DNA of 64,000 bases from Cryptomeria japonica (taxonomy: Eukaryota; Streptophyta; Pinopsida; Cupressales; Cupressaceae), in NCBI RefSeq assembly GCF_030272615.1, contig NC_081409.1, forward strand, positions 914,798,340 through 914,862,339, written 5' to 3'. Positions 47,859-60,738 of this stretch are shown here, in pieces (position 1 is the stretch's first letter; every line of letters begins with the position of its first letter). Both the position numbers and the translations under genes were made by a program. The notes beneath the pieces are model-generated. The model saw only the letters and a program-made list of their open reading frames with translations, did not search any database and was not told where the DNA came from.

Positions 47859-50397
47859 TTCATTTGTCCTCGGAAATCATACAGTAATCTTGGATCATTA
47901 TCTCTTTGATCGGACTCTTCAAACTTGGTTTTGAGAAGTATGGGTGGCAGAAGCTGCAGCTATTTCATTGAGCTTCAAGCTTAGCATGCATGTAAAGACG
48001 TAACTATTTTTCTTTGAATTAATGCGAAATATCTGCAATTTGTTGATTAAGTTTTCATTCTTTGCATTGGTAAATAATCATTGATATGAATAGGAAATTA
48101 ATGATAGAATGGAATCTGAATTACGTATATATATATATAGGAAAGGAGACTCTATTTCTGTTGTAAAACGAAAAGAGACTTTGTTTTTGTTATAATTTTA
48201 AGTATAAGTTGAAAGAATTACCTAAACCCGATTACCTAAAACAATAGGAAGATCTTATGGTAACGAAATTATAAAATCAAATCAATGAAATACTTAATCT
48301 TTTTATTTTCAATAAGGCCAAGATCGGAGTGATCGTTTAGCCCCCGATAAGATGAGAGCATTAATGAAATGAATTGTGTCTTTGTGAAAGAATACTCAGG
48401 GTCCTTGAATAATAAGCAACCGGGTATTAACTTCAAGATTTAAGACTCATGTCTGAATGGAAAATAATTCTATGATGGGAAGGAAGAATCCAAAATGTAA
48501 GCACTAATATATTATCCATTTGAAATCGTATGGAATCAATAATGGCAGAATAAAATTAAATGCTAGAATAAGCAACAAATTATCTTTATTCATTATAATT
48601 ATAATATTCTACATCAAGAAATAATATGCAGTTAATTGCTGGTATAACTGAATATGAATATGGTAGATCTTGCATGGAGCCATGTGGGTAGTTAACATTG
48701 TCAAGAAATATAGTAAGAACCTTCGAGATGTCAGGTGGGTAGGAGGCCCTTGTTCAGCTAAAAAGGAAAACTACCAAGAGTTAAGAAATTTGTTAACAAT
48801 CTGTTGAGAACATTTTCTTACGGTTGTAAATAACCATTGGTATTAGTAGACATTAACCGGATGACGTGTCCAGTGGGTTATTATCCTAAGAAAGTCGTTA
48901 TGACAACTAGTGTCAGTAGACAAATAGTGGTTGGTTGTTTAGTGGAATGGCAACCAATGAGCTAGATAAACTCAAGAATTTGTTTGTCAAGTTGTGCAAG
49001 GGTGTTGAATATTGACAGCACGTTGAATGTGCTTTCAATGTTAAAACCTTAGCCAAGGTAGTGCTGCACTATGCATGCGACCATTAGTTCACATGAACAA
49101 GATACACCTACTAGTCAGAAGGTCATACTAGTTAGGGGGTACCTATAGTGCATGATTGACTAGATTCGTCTAGGTTCTAAACACCAGGCTTAGATGGCAA
49201 GATATCAATTAGGTCTCGTCCTTAGTCTGCACCCTTGTGCAGGGTTGGGCCACTTCCAATAGGAAGAGGCACGAGAGATTGTCAAGTTTGTGGTTGGGTG
49301 GAAAAGGCCTTGATGATGCTCTTCCTCTTCCAGACTATGTCGAGGCTTGATACATAAAGTTCTAGTTGGAAAGCTAAATGAATTGTAATCACTGAACTTA
49401 TCTCTTCTTTTGTAATTTAAAGTTACCATAGTGATTTCTTTTTCATATTGAAAAGTATAATGACATATGTTCCATGTTATTGTTCAATAAAAGAATAACT
49501 TCCTTTTAGATGAATCAATTAGATTCTTGTTATGCTGAAGAGCAGTTAGTTAGTTATTTTTCAATTTCAGCTGAAGTAGTTATGTTTTATTTTGAGATGC
49601 TTAAAGTTTTATCTTATTCTAGATCTATTTTCTTTAAATATGGAATTAGTGGCATGTTATACCTTCATACTCTTGAATGTGTTGATCTCTCCCAGCTTTC
49701 AATTCTTGCTTCAAAACTTGAAAAGAACACACCTTGAATGAAAAAGGATGGGATAATGAAACAAAACTTAATCTTCCACACCATTAATTCATAAATGAAA
49801 TAACACACTAACATTCCACCAATCATGTTTCCTAAAACCTTCCTGTTGATGTGTTTTTTATGCACATGCGAACACAGAATGAAATACCAAGGTATCTCAT
49901 CCTCTCTTGAACAAAGTCTCTCAAATGCTATGCTTCGCGATCAAATGAGACAACTCTAAGGTTATGAAATGTCAGGTCTTGACTTGTGGATACGTTCAGT
50001 GGTTTGATGTGATAATGCTAGAATCACAAGGGGACTTACGTTGTACATGAATGCTCAATCTTATCATGGATTAGGATAGGCATGTCGATGACTTAGGATT
50101 TTGCACTGAGCTCTTGATTAAATTCTAACAAGACTATCTAAAAAAAGGGGCAAAAAGAATAGGGTTAGGAATTCTATTCTAAGCCTAGAATGCAAGAAGT
50201 AGTGAACAAATTCAGTGGAATCAAACTAGGCAAGGTCTCACCATCAAGTCGAACAGATTTTCACACAAGTTTAGTGCAATCATCTAAGGTGTATTTCAAA
50301 GATATTCAAATTACCACCATCCAAGTTGATGAATAACAATGAACGTATAATAATCGAAGTTAAGCTTGCATAAACTTCTAGTTGACCACACATGACA
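47859..50397. other. Non-coding stretch
   Basis: I see no supportable gene. An ORF of 75 codons at 49510-49737 follows a splice-acceptor-like TTCCTTTTAG but has no recognisable family. The last part (49750-50397) is the left target side of the copia insertion and looks like another LTR-element fragment. Confidence 0.4.
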
Positions 50398-52093
50398 TGT
50401 TGGACATAATGGATCACTGAGAGGGGGGGGGGTGAATCAGTGATTTAATCTTTTTACTTTTAACAAGAAGATACCGGTAAATAAAACAAATTGAGTGTTA
50501 ATTGGCAGCTTAAATAGTGCAACCAAGGTGTGAGAAAGGATTTGCTAAACTACTAAAATGCCACATATACAAAGATGCAACACACAACACCAGATATTTA
50601 CGAGGAAAACCCAATGTGGGAAAAAACCTCGGTGAGAATAGCTGCTGGAGATCTTCTGCTCCAATCCAGCGTCACAATGAAACTCTGATTACAAAATTTA
50701 GGGCACCGACCCAAGGAGCACCAACCTAAGGAGCACCAACCCCTGATTTATGAGCACCGACTCAAAGGAGCATCAACCCCTGCACAATTTATAGGCTACT
50801 ACCTAAAGGAGCTACAACCCCTGCACTAAGCTAAAACTTAGTGAAAAACAATTTAAAACTTAGATACACAAATGAAATCACTGTTGCAAATGAAGTTTTG
50901 CAACCTTACAATATCCCGCTCTGTCGGTTTCAGTCTTACTGGTCTGTTTCCTCTTTTCCTACTCTGCAACTTGACTTTGCTGGTCACCTTTCTCAATCCT
51001 CGCTCACACTGTCTTCCTCCTTCTTAACTTACCCTCAATCACACTTTATCAGGCACTGCTTCTGCTGGTTTATAGCCTCTATGTTCAATGCACTCTTCAT
51101 TGGTTGTTTTTTATACCGGTTTGCTCTGCTTCACCTGTAAATTAATACTTTGCTCACAAACACTTTAAGTGTTTTTCCTCTTTGGCTCCCAGACAAACGG
51201 AAAATTACACTTGTCTTCTACAGCAGCAACTAGTTGCTCAGTCTCAAGCTCTTCTTTTTAACCACTGGTTTCCTGCGAAAATGCAAATCAAAATTTGAGC
51301 GCTCAGGGTTTCCTTTTCCCGACACAATCTGCATTAGATCCTATCTAGTCTGTCATGTGTCGATCCCCTATACTCCAGAGATGTATCTATACACATTTTC
51401 CATTACCCAACGCATGCTTGCTAAAGATAGCAATCACGTACAAGATTTTTTACTTTGAAATCCGTTGACACATAAAAGCGCCTAGCTGTTTCCTTTTCAA
51501 GGTCATCTTGTGATCGGATTTCCTTTGCATTGATTCAGGCGCCAACTGCTTGCTGATCTTCCTTAGTCATTCTTTCTTCCTCGAGCCGCATCGGTCAGTT
51601 ACAATCCCGTGATTTGTGGCTGTTTCATTTATGTCGACTGACAATTTCACCAACCTTGTCGATGGTAGCTTTACTGACCCCTACATATTTTCCACCTTAG
51701 CTCCACATGGCGTCACACGGTCAATCACTTAGCTTACCGACACACAGTCGGTTCATACTTGATCGTTCAACAACCTCATACCGGTACATCCCTTTATCGG
51801 CGAGACCACCTTTTGCTAACCGACAATGTACACTACACCGGTAACACACCTTCACCTTCGGTGGTTTATGATGACTTTAACATTGTGCCTCTTCATCATA
51901 AACAGGCAACCAAACTTCAGACAGATATGAGCTCAACCGATTATCACTTAACATGCTCACCCACACATGTATCTCATCTCATACTGATGAAGTTACTGAT
52001 AGTACTTGTCTTTCATCATACCGGTACATTATTCTTTATCCCAGTAGCTTGCCTGCGATATCGGTTGACATCAATGACAACTAAATGCCAACA
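50398..52093 (-). repeat. 3' LTR of the copia element
   Basis: 1,696 bp. It contains the conserved module read on the minus strand as CTCACCGAGGTTTTTTCCC then TTGGGTTTTCCTCGTAAAT (50594-50636), and a C-run near its 3' end. Relative to the 5' LTR it carries a duplicated GGAGCACCAACC-type word near 50715. Confidence 0.95.
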
Positions 52094-52200
52094 ATCTCCC
52101 CCTTTGGCATTGATGCCAACATGCCTTTTCCGATTACACTCCCCCTTTGACAACAATGGCAAAGGGAACTTTAGACTGACACCAATAATCTCTCCCTAGA
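52094..52200 (-). promoter_or_regulatory. Multiple polypurine tracts of the copia element
   Basis: On the minus strand CCAAAGGGGGAGAT abuts the LTR (52094-52107). A second CAAAGGGGGAG lies at 52139-52149, and a weaker tract is near 52190. Multiple tracts are typical of Sireviruses. Confidence 0.8.
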
Positions 52201-52333
52201 CAACTCCTGCTTAAGACATTTTCTCCCCTTGTGTCAATGCGTCATGATTGAAGACTCCCCTTGAATCATGCATCCTCTCATGCATTTAAGTGCTACCAGA
52301 TGGTGGGACAACTCCCATTTTTTGTCTCAGGTA

Positions 52334-55300
52334 CTAAAAAGGACTTAATGGAAGTGGCTTGGTGAATATGTCAGCAATCTGCTCACTGGTGGGAACATAT
52401 TCTACCAGAACCTCCTTGTCAACTACCTTCTCCCTCAAGAAGTGATACTTGATTGCAATATGTTTTGTTCTTGAGTGCATTACTGGATCCTTGGAGATGT
52501 TGATTGCACTTGAATTGTCACACCGGATTGGAATAGGTTCAGGTATCTCCACCTGTATGTCTTTCAGTGTCTGCTTCATCCATAAAACTTGTGAACAACA
52601 TGTAGCGGCTGCTATGTATTCTGCCTCAGCAGTAGATAGTGACACTGAATCTTGCTTCTTACTGTGCCATGATACTAATTGGTCTCCTAAGTAGAAAGCA
52701 CCTCCACTTGTACTTTTTCGATCATCAATACTTCCTGCCCAATCTGCATCAGTATTAGCCTGCAAAGAGAAGTCTCCTTTCTTTAGATACCACAGACCAT
52801 GATTGATAGTCCCTTGCAGATAACTGAAAATTCTTCTAACTGCATTTAAGTGGGACTGTTTAGGAGCAGCTTGAAATCTTGCTACCATGCAAACAACTTG
52901 TACAATATCCGGTCTAGATGCTGTTAAATACAACAGACTGCCAATCATAGACCTATACAGTGTTTGCTCAACTTCCGGTGATTCATCTAGTTTGCTCAAC
53001 TTACAATCGGTAACCATGGGAGTGTTCACAGGTTTGCTGTCGTCCATTTGAAATTTCTTTAGCATGTCTGTTGCATACTTGGCTTGGGAGATGAAAATTC
53101 CTTTTTCCTTCTGAGAGATCTGCAAACCAAGAAAATAGGACAACTCACCCAACATGGACATCTCAAATTTTGTCTTCATCTGATCTGCAAATTCTTTGCA
53201 CATGATGTCCTTGTCCCCACCGAAGATAATATCATCCACGTATACAACAACTATAATCATGTGATCTCCATTTACCTTGACATACAAGTTGCTGTCTGCA
53301 TTCCCTTTCCGGAATCCTTGCTCCTTCAAGTATTTATCTAACTGGGAATACCATGCTCTGGGAGCCTGCTTCAAGCCATAGAGAGCTTTCTTCAATCGGC
53401 ATACAAAACTCTCATCTTCATGCAACGAGTACCCTTCCGTCTGTTTCATATACACCTCTTCTTCAAGATTGCCATTGAGAAAGGCAGATTTCACATCCAT
53501 CTGATACACTTTATATCCCTTGTAGGCTAAGAAAGCTAAAAACATTCTTATTGCCTCTAACCTAGCTACCGGTGCAAAGGTTTCTTCAAAGTCAATACCT
53601 TCAACTTGAGCATACCCTTTGCAAACTAACCTTGCTTTATGTCGGACTATCTTACCTTCTTCATTCATCTTGTTCCAGTAGACCCATTTGGTACCTATGA
53701 CATTCTTGTCTGCCGGTCTAGGAACAAGTTCCCAAGTCTGATTTTTCTCAATTTGTTTCAATTCTTCATCCATGGCATCTACCCACTTCTTACTTTTGCT
53801 AGCATCATCAAAAGTTTTAGGCTCTACTTCAGTCATGAGACAAAAATTTACCTGCTCACCTTCTTGAGCTAATTTCCTTCTGGTCTGCACACCTTCATTC
53901 CTATCTCCTATGATCCGTTCTTCTGGATGATTCTTCTGCACATACCGGTTGGGAGTCTTGTTTGGTACATCTTCTACTGGTCTATTGTCAGATTGGTCTT
54001 CATATTCCACATCTGACTCATCAATGTAGGGTGCAAGTGTAGATTGTCCTTTGTGTGGTTCTTCATCTATTCTCACATGTACACTCTCAACCACCCTTCT
54101 CAACCTCTTGTTGTAGCATTCGTAGGCTTTACTGTTAGCTGAGTATCCCAAGAAAATTCCTTCATCACTCCGGGAATCAAAACTTCCCAATCCATTAGCA
54201 TCTTTCTTGATGAAGCACTTACTTCCAAACACTCTAAAGTGTTTGAGTGATGGTTTCCTTTCATTCCATAACTCATAAGGAGTCATTCTACTGTTCACCC
54301 TTAATTGAACCCGGTTTAAAGTGTAGACAATAGTATGAACTACTTCCTTCCAGTATATATCCGGTATGTTGGCCTCATTCAACATTGTCTTGGCCATCTC
54401 TTTCATTGTCCTATTTTGCCTTTCCACCACCCCATTTTGCTGAGGTGTCCTTGCAGTTGAAGATTGTCTTCGAATTCCATGTTTCTCACAGTAGTCAACA
54501 AATTCATTTGAAGAAAATTCTCCACCCCGGTCAAATCTTAAGCACTTTAACCGGTGTCCACTTTCATTTTCCACCAACTTTCTGAAAATTTTGGATCTGT
54601 CAAATGCTTGTGACTTGTCATGAAGGAAGGTTACCCAAGTCATTCTTGAGTAATCATCTATGAACAACATGAAATACCTTTCTCCAGCCAAAGCTCTTGT
54701 CCGTGTTGGCCCACATAAGTTGGTATGTATCAACTCCAAAGGTCTTGAGGTGTTATATTCTTTTGTTTTAAAACTGACCTTTGCTTGCTTACCTTTGACA
54801 CATTCATCACCAAATGTACTTGCCGGTTTTATAATTTGAGGTATGTTTCTCACATACCGGTTTTTGCTTATCTTCATCAGATTGTCAAAATTCACATGGC
54901 CTAGTCTCCGGTGCCACAACCAACTTTCATCAACCTGTCCCATCATGCACTGGGACTCATAACATTCCTTCAGATTGTAGACATTACCCTCTGTTCTCTT
55001 TCCTTTTGCTACCACTTGACCGGTACTTTGCTTCCTTATTTGGCAACCGGTAGAATCAAATGAGAACTTGTACCCTTTGTCACACATCTGACTTACACTC
55101 AGCAGGTTATGTTTCAAACCTTCCACATAGTACACATCATGAGCCTTGAGCTTTCCATCAATATTCAATGTACCCCGGCCTTTGATTTTGATGGCGGAGT
55201 TGTCACCGAACCGGACTGAACCACCATTCCAATCATCAAGCTTGATGAACTTTTTCTTATCTCCAGTCATGTGATTTGAGCAACCACTGTCAACTACCCA

Positions 55301-57526
55301 TAAATTCCTCCTTTCAACATGTAGAGCGGTCTGCACAATCAGGCTAGACTCTGTCTTGTTTTTCTCCTTCTCTATCCAAACCGGTTTCTCTTCTTTCTTT
55401 TCCTCTTCTATCACTTTGTGTTCCAGTTTTGATTCCAACTTTTCATTTGGTACAACTCTCTTTTGCTTGTCAGTTCTCAGCTAATAGTGCTTTTCTATGT
55501 GACCAAAATTTTGACACTTATAGCATTTCACATTAGCACCAAAAGATGTACTCAATACATTCTTGTAGGACATTTGCATGTTACTTCTACATTCATAACT
55601 CTTGTGACCAAGCTTATTGCAATTATAACACATGATATTTGTACTTTGTAATGCAACAAATGAGTTTCTACTCTCAAAACTAGGGTTGACATTCATTTTC
55701 CTACAGTTTGCTATTCTATGACCAAACTTATTGCACCAATGACAATAACCATGAAAATTTGGTACATACCGGTTAGGTTGTTTTGAACTTGCAAACGCCT
55801 GCCTTACTGAGGTGCTTCCTCTCATGTTGCTAACCCTTGTGAATCCTTCATGATCAATGCCTGCATTTCTCCTTGGATCTGCATGCTGGTGCATTGAGTA
55901 TGGTCTCCGGTTCATTGATTTAGCATACCGGTTTGTGTATTGGTTTCTAGTAGCATCTGCATATGTCTTTTTGCCGATATCCTTGCCCACTGTGAATGTC
56001 TTATTCTCTTCACCTTCCTTAGTGGAAGTGAATTTAATTTCCTTATCCGATGTGTCTTTGCTATTTGAGCTTTGACCTTTTAGAAAGCCTAAGCCACCGG
56101 TATCTTTGGATTGCTTCTGTTTGCTCAGCATCTTGTCCTAAGCTTCAGTGCTGCCTTCATACTTGCTTCTCACTTTTATTTCTTACTAAATTTTCTCCAA
56201 GTCCTTCCAGAGTTTCACTATTTCTGCTTCTAGATTCTGATGTTCCTTTTCCTTTTCACTCAGATTGATACCAATGACTTCACACATCCTCTTGGCCTCC
56301 TCCAACTGAAAGTTTAGATCTGCAATGGTTTTTTGGGACTCTTCAAGAGATTGTTCCAACAACTCTTGTTCTTCAGCTGCAGCCCTTTTTACCTTCTTCA
56401 ACTCTCTTCTTGTTTTCTTTAGCTCATCTAAGGCACTAATGAGTTCTTCTTCAAGATCTACTTCACCTTCTTGCTCTTCCTCTTCTGCTTCTTTAGGTAT
56501 TGGCACCTCTTGAGCCACAAAAAGGTTTGCTCTTACTTCATCATCGCTGCAGCAATCATCTGAGGCACTTTCCTCATCTGTGGCATCATCTTCATGTGCG
56601 TAAAGACTGCTCTGCTTCCGGTAGCCTTTTCTACCATGCCGGTAGACATTTTTCTTCTTATCCTTACTAAATGATCTGCTACCTTTTGGTTGATCATCTT
56701 CATTCTTGTCACCATAAGGACATTTAGCAGCAAAATGTCCAATCTTTCCATTGTTGAAACATTTTAAAGGAAGCTTGCCTTTATATTTGCCTGAACCTGT
56801 CTTGAGTCTTCCGACAAAGTTTGCCATGATGTCATCAAAGTCTTCACCAGTTGCATCATGAGCAGATTCTTCTTTTCCTTTTCTTGATGTCTTGAATGTA
56901 GCTTCTTTCTTCACAACATCAGTACCGACAGTCCTCATCTCATAAGCAGTTAGGGAGCCATACAACTCATCCATTGTAAAAACTTTCAGATCTTTTGCTT
57001 CTTCTATTGCTGAGACCTTTGTATTGCACTTAGATGTAAGATATCTAAGTACATTCTTCACTATAACCTCATCTTTTATTTCTTCTCCAAGCCCTCAAAT
57101 GGTGTTTGTTGTTTCATCAACCCTTTGGAGATAGTCAGCAATCTTCTCTTCATCTCTCATCTTCAAGCCCTCAAGCTGTGCTCTCAAAGTCTGCAACTTG
57201 GCTTCCTTGACTTTAGCATCACCTTCAAAAATCTTCTGCAACTTATTCCAAGTCTCCTTGGCAGAAGAGCAGTGCATGACTTTAACAAACTCATTATCGG
57301 ACAACCCACTAAGAATGGCATTCTTGGCTTTAGCATTGTTCTCATATTCCTTCTTTGCATCTGGATCAGTAGGGGGATTATTAGGAATTATATATCCATT
57401 TACAACCGACATCCATACATCACAACCTAGAGAGGACAGATAGGTTTCCATTCTTCTGCTCCAAAAGGCATAGTTGGTACCATCAAACATAGGAGCTTTT
57501 GAGGAGGCTGATTCGTTTCTTGCCAT
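52334..57526 (-). pseudogene. Copia (Sirevirus-type) gag-pol polyprotein with four nonsense codons
   Basis: One frame of 1,731 codons runs from an ATG at 57526. Gag: DUF4219/UBN2 region (FDGTNYAFWSRRMETYL, residues about 14-200), a degenerate knuckle (CFNNGKIGHFAAKC), acidic coiled coil (about 350-445), then CHWCNKFGHRIANC, CYNCNKLGHKSYEC and a broken third knuckle ending KHY. Protease: [13 protein letters not shown] at about residue 746. The integrase zinc region has [10 protein letters not shown], but the first Cys of the CxxC is Gly (GDEC). Integrase core: the first catalytic Asp is Asn (LIHTNLCGP), while RFDRGGEF and NGVVERQNR are intact. [16 protein letters not shown] and YVDD intact. 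RNase [16 protein letters not shown] intact. Stops: TGA 57095-57097, TAG 56186-56188, TAG 56138-56140, TAG 55481-55483; no frameshift. The stretch from 55438 to 52334 is a single open frame of 1,034 codons. The polyprotein would form particles, copy RNA and integrate DNA. Confidence 0.93.
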
Positions 57527-57587
57527 TGTGAACACTTGACAGGATCTACCCAAGCTAGAGAATGCTTTTGACAAAACAGGGTACCTA

Positions 57588-57600
57588 GGCTCTAATACCA
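57588..57600 (-). promoter_or_regulatory. Primer-binding site (tRNA-iMet type) of the copia element
   Basis: On the minus strand TGGTATTAGAGCC lies two bases inside the 5' LTR end and has one mismatch to the usual TGGTATCAGAGCC. Confidence 0.88.
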
Positions 57601-57602
57601 AT

Positions 57603-59291
57603 TGTTGGACACAATGGCTCACTGAGAGGGGGGGGGGGGTGAATCAGTGATTTAATCTTTTTACTTTCAACGAGAAGATACCGGTAAATAAAACAAAGTG
57701 AGTGTTAACCGACAACTTAAATAGTGCAACCAAGGTGTGAGAAAGGATTTGCTAAACTACTAAAATGCCACATATACAAAGATGCAACACACAACACCAA
57801 ATATTTATGAGGAAAACCCAACGTGGGAAAAAACCTCGGTGAGAATAACTACTGGAGATCTTCTGCTCCAATCCAGCCTCACAATGAAACTCTGATTACA
57901 AAATTTAGGGCACCAACCTAAGGAGCACCAACCCTTGATTTATGAGCACCGACTCAAAGGAGCATCAACCCCTGCACAATTTATAGGCTACTCCCTAAAG
58001 GAGCTACAACCCCTGCACTAAGCTACAACTTAGTGAAAAACAATATAAAACTCAGATACACAAATGAAATCACTGTTGCAAATGAAGTTTTGCAACCTTA
58101 CAATATCCTGCTCTGTCGGTTTCAATCTTACCGGTTTGTTTCCTCTTTTCCTAATCTGCAACTTGACTTTGCTGATCACCTTTCTCAATCCTCACTCACA
58201 TTGTCTTCCTCCTTCTTAACTCACCCTCAATCACACTCTATCAGGCACTGCTTTTGCCGGTTTATAGCCTCTATGTTCAATGCACTCTTCACTAATTGTT
58301 CCTTATACTGGTTTGCTCTGCTTCACCTGTAAATTAATACTTTGCTCACAAACACTTTAAGTGTTTTTCCTCTTCGGCTCTTAGACAAACTGAAAATTAC
58401 ACTTGTCTTCTACAGCAGCAACTCCTTGCTCAGTCTCGAGCTCTTCTTTTTAATCATTGGTTTCCCGCCAAAACACAAATCAAAATTTGAGTGCTTAGGG
58501 TTTCCTTTTCCCGACACAATCTGCGTTAGATCCTATCTAGTCTGTCATGTGTCGATCACCTGTACTCCAAAGATGCATCTATACACATTTTCCATTACCC
58601 AACGCATGCTTGCTAAAGATAGAAATCACGCACAAGATTTTTACTTTGAAATCCGTGACACATAAAAGCGCCTGGCTGTTTCCTTTTCAATTTTCAAGGT
58701 CATCTTGTTATCGGATTTCCTTTGCATTGATTTAGGCGCCAACTACTTGTTGATCTTCCTTCGTCATTCTTTCTTCCTCGAGCCGCATCGGTCAGTTACA
58801 ATCCCATGATTTGTGGCTGTTTCATTTATCTCGACTGACAGTTTCACCAACCTTGTCGATGGTAGCTTTACCGACCCCTACGTATTTGCCACCTCAGCTC
58901 CACATGGCGTCACACGGTCAATCACTTAGCTTACCGACACAGTCGGTTCATACTTGATCGTTCATCAACCTCATACCGGTACATCCCTTTACTGGTGAGA
59001 CCTTCTTCTTTTGCTAACTGACAGTGTACACTACACTAGTAACGCACCTTTAGCTTCTATGGCTTATGATGACTTTAACATTCCACCTCTTCATCATAAA
59101 CAGGCAGCCAAACTTCAGACCGGTATGAGCTCAACCGGTTATCACTTAACATACTCACCCACACATGTATCTCATCTCATATTGATGAAGTTACTGATAG
59201 TACTTGTCTTTCATCATATCGGTACATTATTCTTCATCCCAGTAGCTTGCCTGCAATACCGGTTGACATCAATGACAACTCAATGCCAACA
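57603..59291 (-). repeat. 5' LTR of the copia element
   Basis: 1,689 bp, the partner of 50398-52093. Shared short ORFs in both LTR copies (for example at 58033-58332 and 50841-51140) reflect LTR duplication rather than genes. Confidence 0.95.
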
Positions 59292-59296
59292 CGACA

Positions 59297-60738
59297 CACT
59301 TACAATCAGCAAGAGGCTAGTGGTATGGATGAATGGATTTTACACAAATACATTCAACAAATTCTTTCATTCAATCTAACAAAACTTGAAACAAATTCTA
59401 ATCTAACTTGGAGGAATTGAGAACCTTGAATGCAAGACAACACTTAAACAAAAATCACCATCAATTCAAACAATGATTTATACTCAAATCTGCAGCATCT
59501 ACCAACAATTGTCAAAAATCTCACTTACAAATGAGAGGCAATGAGGTTTATATAGAGCCTCAAAAGAAATGAATGGCTCAGATTGATTCAAGATCAATGG
59601 CCAAGATTACAAGATAAAACCCTAATTAACGTTTGTTACAACCACCATTACATTGGCCAATAAGAAACGAGGGTAAGTAAGATAAATAATATTTCATGTA
59701 GTGCCATGTGTCACTTATTTCCTCGAATGAATGCTGACTTGGCACCCTTTAATTGGTTGAATGGTGACTAGGATGCCACCTCAGCTTGCCTCATAGACTT
59801 AATCAATTTGTCTTGAACATTCCTCTTCTTCTTAATGTTTGGAATCCCTTGTGATATTTTGCATTTCAATTTTATGTTAGGGAATTCCATGAACTATTTC
59901 CTCATGTTTGGAAAATTTCTCAATCCTGGAATCTTGAAATATTTCCTTCCTTGACGCACTTGGATACTGAAATTTCTTGATGTAGTTCTGGATTTCATAA
60001 TGTGAAATCCTTTGTGCTCATGTCTTGAACTTGCTTTCCTTCATTTGTTCATCATCAAGGTGAAGTTCTCTTCATGATTGATTTAGTCCTCATCTTCACC
60101 TTTTGGAATCTCTATCAGGAAATCCTCATCCAATCTTTGAAGTGTGGATCTTTCTCATCCGTATTTGTTGTGTTGTCCTTGCAATATGCATCCTCTTCAA
60201 GCCTTGATGATCATGCTTCCCTTCTTCGTAGTTTTGATCATCGTGCTTCCCTTCCTTGTAACGGTCCTGTGAAACAAATAAACATTGAATCAAATACCAA
60301 TATGATAAACTTGATTTCAACCTTGGTGGGAAATCCATCTGCATACGAACGGATTAGTTCTCAAAACATTCGCATTATCCTTGTCCTTTTCTTCACTTGG
60401 TGGAAACTTGATGCCTATATGGACAACTTCCTTCCTTTGTAATTCCTCCCTTCAGTGGAAATCCGACCCTCATCCAGACTCCTTGTCCTTGAACATCTAA
60501 TGGAGTGGAAACTTGAACTTCATAGGGACTTTGTTCTTTACATTTGTCCCAAGTTGTGATAGGTAATCTTAGATTCCAATTAGAAAATTGCAACACCAAT
60601 TCTGAAAATGTGAAGGTCCAGATTGAAATTTGGAAAATTCTCCTAAAGAAAACCCGATTTTCAGAATTAGGATAAGTCGGATCACAATTGCTGAGTCTGA
60701 AGACACCCATGTAAACTCAAAAAATTAAGTATTTGGAT
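59297..60738. other. Non-coding LTR-element sequence right of the copia insertion
   Basis: I see no gene. A minus-strand TATA-like box (rc of TTTATATAGAGCC, about 59550-59562) suggests a minus-oriented LTR that the copia element split. Related CTTGATGATCATGC/CTTCCCTTC words recur at 60200-60260. Confidence 0.4.

Larger units (their letters stand above)
50398..59291 (-). mobile_element. Complete Ty1/copia element of Sirevirus type, 8,894 bp
   Basis: Two LTRs (50398-52093 and 57603-59291) both run TGTTGG...CCAACA. They are flanked by TGACA (50393-50397) and CGACA (59292-59296), a 5-bp duplication with one mismatch. The primer site (57588-57600) and polypurine tracts are in place. One gag-pol frame occupies the interior on the minus strand. 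LTRs over 1.6 kb, a coiled-coil Gag with several zinc knuckles and multiple polypurine tracts indicate the Sirevirus (SIRE/Maximus) group. By eye the LTRs differ by roughly 5% in the part I compared, plus indels, so this insertion is much older than the Tat element. Confidence 0.93.

Noticed and set aside
49510-49737. 75-codon ORF after a splice-acceptor-like TTCCTTTTAG
   Set aside because: There is no donor exon, no family motif and no upstream gene evidence.
50841-51140. 99-codon ORF conserved at 50841-51140 and 58033-58332
   Set aside because: Both copies are simply the two LTRs of one copia element; conservation reflects LTR duplication and the ORF has no family signature.
51759-52199. 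146-codon ORF overlapping the copia 3' LTR end
   Set aside because: It crosses the LTR/polypurine boundary and is antisense to the element; a chance ORF.
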